This document shows, piece after piece, positions 32,903 to 35,312 of a DNA stretch of 35,312 nt; position 1 is the stretch's first letter; each line of letters starts with the position of its first letter. The notes beneath the pieces were generated by a model. The model searched no databases. It was not told the DNA's origin and saw only the letters and a program-made list of their open reading frames with translations. The position numbers and the translations under genes were made by a program. Source of the stretch: DASPFV01 sp035620975 (lineage in GTDB: Bacteria > Acidobacteriota > Vicinamibacteria > Vicinamibacterales > 2-12-FULL-66-21); contig DASPFV010000260.1 of NCBI GenBank assembly GCA_035620975.1, positions 1 to 35,312 on the forward strand, read 5' to 3'.

Positions 32903-33160
32903 ATGAGCGCGGAACAACGTCGGGTCGTCTACGTGCTGCGCAGCCTGGTGGATCCCGATCGCCACTATGTCGGCCGCACCGCGGACCTCGCCGGCCGGCT
33001 GGCTTCGCACAACGCCGGCGAGTCACCACAGACGGCCAGACACCGCCCGTGGCAGGTGGTGGTGCTCGTGCAGTTCGTGAGCGAGCAGCGGGCGGCCGAC
33101 TTCGAGAAGTTCCTGAAATCCGGAAGCGGCCGGGCTTTCGCCCGACAGCATTTTGCGTGA
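32903..33160 (+). CDS. GIY-YIG domain protein (YhbQ/COG2827-like)
   Basis: An 85-residue single-domain GIY-YIG protein. The motif reads VVYVLRSL...RHYVGRT, with the tyrosines of GIY and YIG replaced by VYV/YVG as usual in this subfamily; the Arg of DLAGRLASHN and a C-terminal Glu-Lys-Phe-Leu-Lys helix (ADFEKFLKSGSGRAF) follow. Such short proteins are predicted nucleases related to the UvrC N-terminal domain; few have been tested. ATG 32903 gives the family N-terminus. GTG 32870 (11 residues longer) is possible because a GAAGG lies nearer to it. It is convergent with the mannonate dehydratase homologue, with 8 bp between the stops. Confidence 0.85.
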   Translation: MSAEQRRVVYVLRSLVDPDRHYVGRTADLAGRLASHNAGESPQTARHRPWQVVVLVQFVSEQRAADFEKFLKSGSGRAFARQHFA

Positions 33161-33168
33161 CTCGACGC

Positions 33169-34281
33169 TCAGGATTCGGCGGCAACGGCCGCGATGAGCG
33201 CCTTGATGTACCCGAACGCGAACGCGAAGCCCTGCAGGTTGCCCGTGTCGCCGTCGATGGCCGGCACGTGGTCGGGCATCATCATCCCGTCGTAGCCGAC
33301 TTCCCTGTACACGCGCATCGCCCTCAGCATGTCGACGTCGCCATCGTCGATGAACGTCTCGCGGAAGTCCAGGAAGCCCCCCGCGATGTTGCGGAAGTGG
33401 ACGTTGAAGATCTTGCCGCGCGTGCCGAAGTCGCGGATCACGTCGAAGATCTGCTCCCCGGGCTTCTCGAGCATCTCGGACACGGTGCCCTGGCAGAAGT
33501 TCAGGCCGTGGTACGGGCTCTCGGCAATCGTCACGAACCGCTGGAGTCCCTCCACAGATCCGAGCACCGTCTCGACGCCGCGCCAGCCCTTCCCCCGGGG
33601 CATCCCCGGATCCTGCGGATGGCAGGCGAGTCGGACCCTGTATTCCTCCGCCACCGGCACGACCCGCTCCAGGAAATACGTAATCCGCTCCCAGTACAGG
33701 TCCGCATCGACGGGCCCGGCAATCGTCAGCGCCGGGTCCTGCTTTCCGTCTGCGTACACGAACGTGCTGTAGCGCGCCCCGCCCCGCCCGATCGTGGGGG
33801 CCGTCCGCGGGATGCCGATGAGCGTGAGGTTGTATTTGACCGCGGGAATACCGGCCCGTGCCGTGTTGCGGATCATCTCGCAGATGTCGTCGATCTGCCG
33901 ATCGCGCTCGGGATCCTTGCCGAGAAGAATCGCGGGGTTCTCGCTTCGGGAGATCTCGAACGAGCTGAGCGGCAGCGGCACCATGTCGAGCGTGATGCCG
34001 AACGACTCGACCCGCTCGCGAAGCCGCTGCAGCGACTCGACGGCCCAGGCCTCGTCCATGCGCGCTGACGGCAGGCGGCTGCAGATGTGGTTCACACCAA
34101 AGCCCGCCAGGACGCGGAGGATCGCGTCCGTGTCGCCGTGCTGCGTGCCGGCCTTCATCCGTGCCGGACGTGCCGTTCCGCCCGACCGCGGCTGTGCGGC
34201 GATCTGCGCCGAGACGAGGGACTCCGCCAGCACGCCGGCCGTCACGCCACTCGACCACCGCACGAACTCACGCCGGTGCAT
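33169..34281 (-). CDS. Tat-exported mannonate dehydratase (UxuA-like) homologue
   Basis: A 370-residue TIM-barrel protein. UxuA signatures are intact: CHPQDPG, LNFCQGTVSEM with the metal-ligand cysteine, NVHFRNI with the ligand histidine, and GDVDMLRAMRVYREVGYDG...PDHVP near the C-terminus. UxuA dehydrates D-mannonate to 2-keto-3-deoxygluconate in hexuronate breakdown. The N-terminus, MHRREFVRWSSGVTAGVLAES, is a twin-arginine-type signal not found in cytosolic UxuA, so the activity or substrate may differ. AGGAG (34288-34292) is 5 bases from ATG 34281 and only 2 from ATG 34284, so I took the former. No uxaC/kduD-type partner is in the window. Confidence 0.85.
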   Translation of the reverse strand: MHRREFVRWSSGVTAGVLAESLVSAQIAAQPRSGGTARPARMKAGTQHGDTDAILRVLAGFGVNHICSRLPSARMDEAWAVESLQRLRERVESFGITLDMVPLPLSSFEISRSENPAILLGKDPERDRQIDDICEMIRNTARAGIPAVKYNLTLIGIPRTAPTIGRGGARYSTFVYADGKQDPALTIAGPVDADLYWERITYFLERVVPVAEEYRVRLACHPQDPGMPRGKGWRGVETVLGSVEGLQRFVTIAESPYHGLNFCQGTVSEMLEKPGEQIFDVIRDFGTRGKIFNVHFRNIAGGFLDFRETFIDDGDVDMLRAMRVYREVGYDGMMMPDHVPAIDGDTGNLQGFAFAFGYIKALIAAVAAES

Positions 34282-34419
34282 CATGGCTCCTGTTCCGGGC
34301 ACGGGCCGCGCGCCTTCGCAAGCAGCCTGACCATCGCGGCGTCAGCATGCCATGAGATGGCGGAGGGATGAAGGCAAAAGCGAGGCAGCGCCGCTTGCGA
34401 GCTTCCACCCGCGGCGGAA

Positions 34420-34437
34420 GCGGCGAGAACTCGCCGC
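34420..34437 (-). terminator. GC hairpin after the cytochrome c gene
   Basis: GCGGCGA, loop GAAC, TCGCCGC: a perfect 7-bp stem (8 with a 2-base loop), 42 bases past the cytochrome stop codon and 136 bases before the next minus-strand start. No U-tract follows, so it could be a terminator or a processing stem. Confidence 0.4.
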
Positions 34438-34478
34438 GCACCCCCGTGAAGCCGAAACCTGACGGCTGAAAGCCCCCC

Positions 34479-35312
34479 TCAGCGCCTGGCGGCGTCCTGC
34501 GGCGGGTAGGCCACGAGGAACATGTAGGCGGCCGCCAGCTCCTCGTCCCTCAGGTAATGGAAGACGGGCATCCGGCCGCGGTGCGGAAACGGCGGCTCCC
34601 CCATCATGATCGGCGCGCCGCTGCGGGCCTTCCTGACGACCTCCACGACCGAGCGGTCGCTCAGGAAGCCGCTGAGCGGCGGCACGGCGCCCTGCAGGAG
34701 GGCCTGGCCCGAGGGCTTCGGGCCCGCCGCGTCGTGGCAGATGTGGCAGGTCCCCTTCACCAGGTGCTCACCCAGCCGCACCCAGCTCACCGTGTGCGAC
34801 GACAGCGCCTTCGCGTCAGGAGTGTGGACCAGCTCGGTCAGATACGCGTACAGCATGTCGATGTCGGAACGCTGCAGGTGTTCGAAGGCTGGCATCCGCT
34901 GGCCACCCTTCTGGATGCGGCGGTAGAGATCGGCGCGGGCGGCAGCTGCCTGCTCCGCAGCGTTCCCGGTCTTCCCTTGCGCGGCGAGCTGCTCGCGGAC
35001 GAGGGCCAGCGAGGATCCCTGGACGGCGTTGAGCACGGACTTGATTTCCGGCGGCGCGCCCGTGCCCTCACTCCGGTGACACGGCTGGCAGTTGAAGCGA
35101 TAGATGTCGGCGCCGGTGATCGTGACGCCCTGTCCGATCGGCAGTCGGACGGCTCCGCGTGCCGCACCCTGGCCCTGCGCGGCCGGCCCGTAACTGCCGG
35201 CGCCGCGGCCGAGGCTGCTCTCCCCGGCCCGGACGCCCAGCCGGTGGAGCCAGCTCGGCCCGGACACAGCCGTGACCCGGTCCTCCTCCGGTGTGGGCGC
35301 TCCGCCACGCCC
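34479..35312 (-). CDS. Diheme cytochrome c, N-terminus beyond the right edge
   Basis: The frame stays open to the last base, so at least 277 residues are seen and the N-terminus is missing; the GTG at 35267 is probably internal. Two c-type domains are visible. The first has CQPCH (heme attachment) and a likely axial Met in GQRMPAF. The second has CHICH and GRMPVF with the matching Met. A Gly/Ala/Gln-rich stretch precedes the first domain, and SWLHRLGVRAGESSLGRGAG before it suggests a further folded part near the edge. It should be a periplasmic electron carrier or the cytochrome subunit of an oxidoreductase whose partner lies outside the window. A GC hairpin at 34420-34437 follows. Confidence 0.9.
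   Translation of the reverse strand, partial: GRGGAPTPEEDRVTAVSGPSWLHRLGVRAGESSLGRGAGSYGPAAQGQGAARGAVRLPIGQGVTITGADIYRFNCQPCHRSEGTGAPPEIKSVLNAVQGSSLALVREQLAAQGKTGNAAEQAAAARADLYRRIQKGGQRMPAFEHLQRSDIDMLYAYLTELVHTPDAKALSSHTVSWVRLGEHLVKGTCHICHDAAGPKPSGQALLQGAVPPLSGFLSDRSVVEVVRKARSGAPIMMGEPPFPHRGRMPVFHYLRDEELAAAYMFLVAYPPQDAARR

Noticed and set aside
32185..34258. Long frames over the mannonate dehydratase and the GT-C-like gene (e.g. 33023-34258 minus, 32833-34068 plus, 32185-32904 minus)
   Set aside because: They lack motifs and overlap genes with clear family signatures.

Overview
The window is about 35.3 kb of uniformly GC-rich bacterial chromosome. Its gene content fits Acidobacteriota, most likely the Vicinamibacteria (subdivision 6) lineage. 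Supporting signs are an ECF sigma factor next to a Pkn-type kinase with a C-terminal PD40/TolB-like propeller, a second propeller protein with a DNA-binding head, an Oar-like TonB-dependent receptor with an N-terminal carboxypeptidase-regulatory-like domain, a CRTAC1-type FG-GAP/ASPIC-UnbV protein, and many Tat- or Sec-exported metabolic enzymes. This assignment rests on family composition, not on a phylogenetic marker. I saw no rRNA, tRNA, CRISPR array, phage gene or transposase.

Layout from the left edge. 1-273 (-): N-terminal part of an unrecognised cysteine-motif protein, running off the window. 348-420: decayed copy of a small zinc-ribbon gene whose intact relative is at 8241-8498. 494-2542 (-): one-component HTH/TM/PD40 protein, divergent from a lipoprotein gene (2727-3350). 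3610-4548 (-): exported propeller protein, divergent from the ECF sigma/kinase pair (4701-8103). 8548-9948 (+): GntP-type permease, convergent with an exported N-acyl-D-amino-acid deacylase (9964-11658, -), a lytic transglycosylase (11678-12673, -) and an exported OB-fold-like protein (12735-14204, -). 14515-18942 (+): RND efflux adaptor and pump, ending 4 bp from an APC permease (18947-20293, -). 20415-27096 (-): histidine kinase, response regulator and CRTAC1 protein with 4-base overlaps, then a TonB-dependent receptor. 27360-29686 (+): APC permease overlapping an exported PIG-L deacetylase. 29873-30634 (-): CBM9-like protein. 30736-32727 (+): GT-C-like membrane protein. 32903-33160 (+): GIY-YIG protein. 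33169-34281 (-): Tat-exported mannonate dehydratase homologue. 34479 to the right edge (-): diheme cytochrome c, N-terminus missing.

Functional reading, mostly inference: the deacylase, lytic transglycosylase and GntP permease together suggest salvage of cell-wall or D-amino-acid material. The kinase-regulator-CRTAC1-TonB-receptor block looks like a sensing and uptake or surface module. The RND pair lies behind a candidate BlaI/MecI-type operator.

The most unusual non-coding signal is a set of period-7 (in one case 7+6) short tandem repeats confined to gaps between genes, with a different unit sequence at each of five loci (8165, 8508, 27107, 29709, 32733). Two of them (27107-27298 and 29695-29868) are large imperfect palindromes. 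The first directly abuts the start codon of the histidine kinase; the second fills almost the whole gap between two convergent genes.
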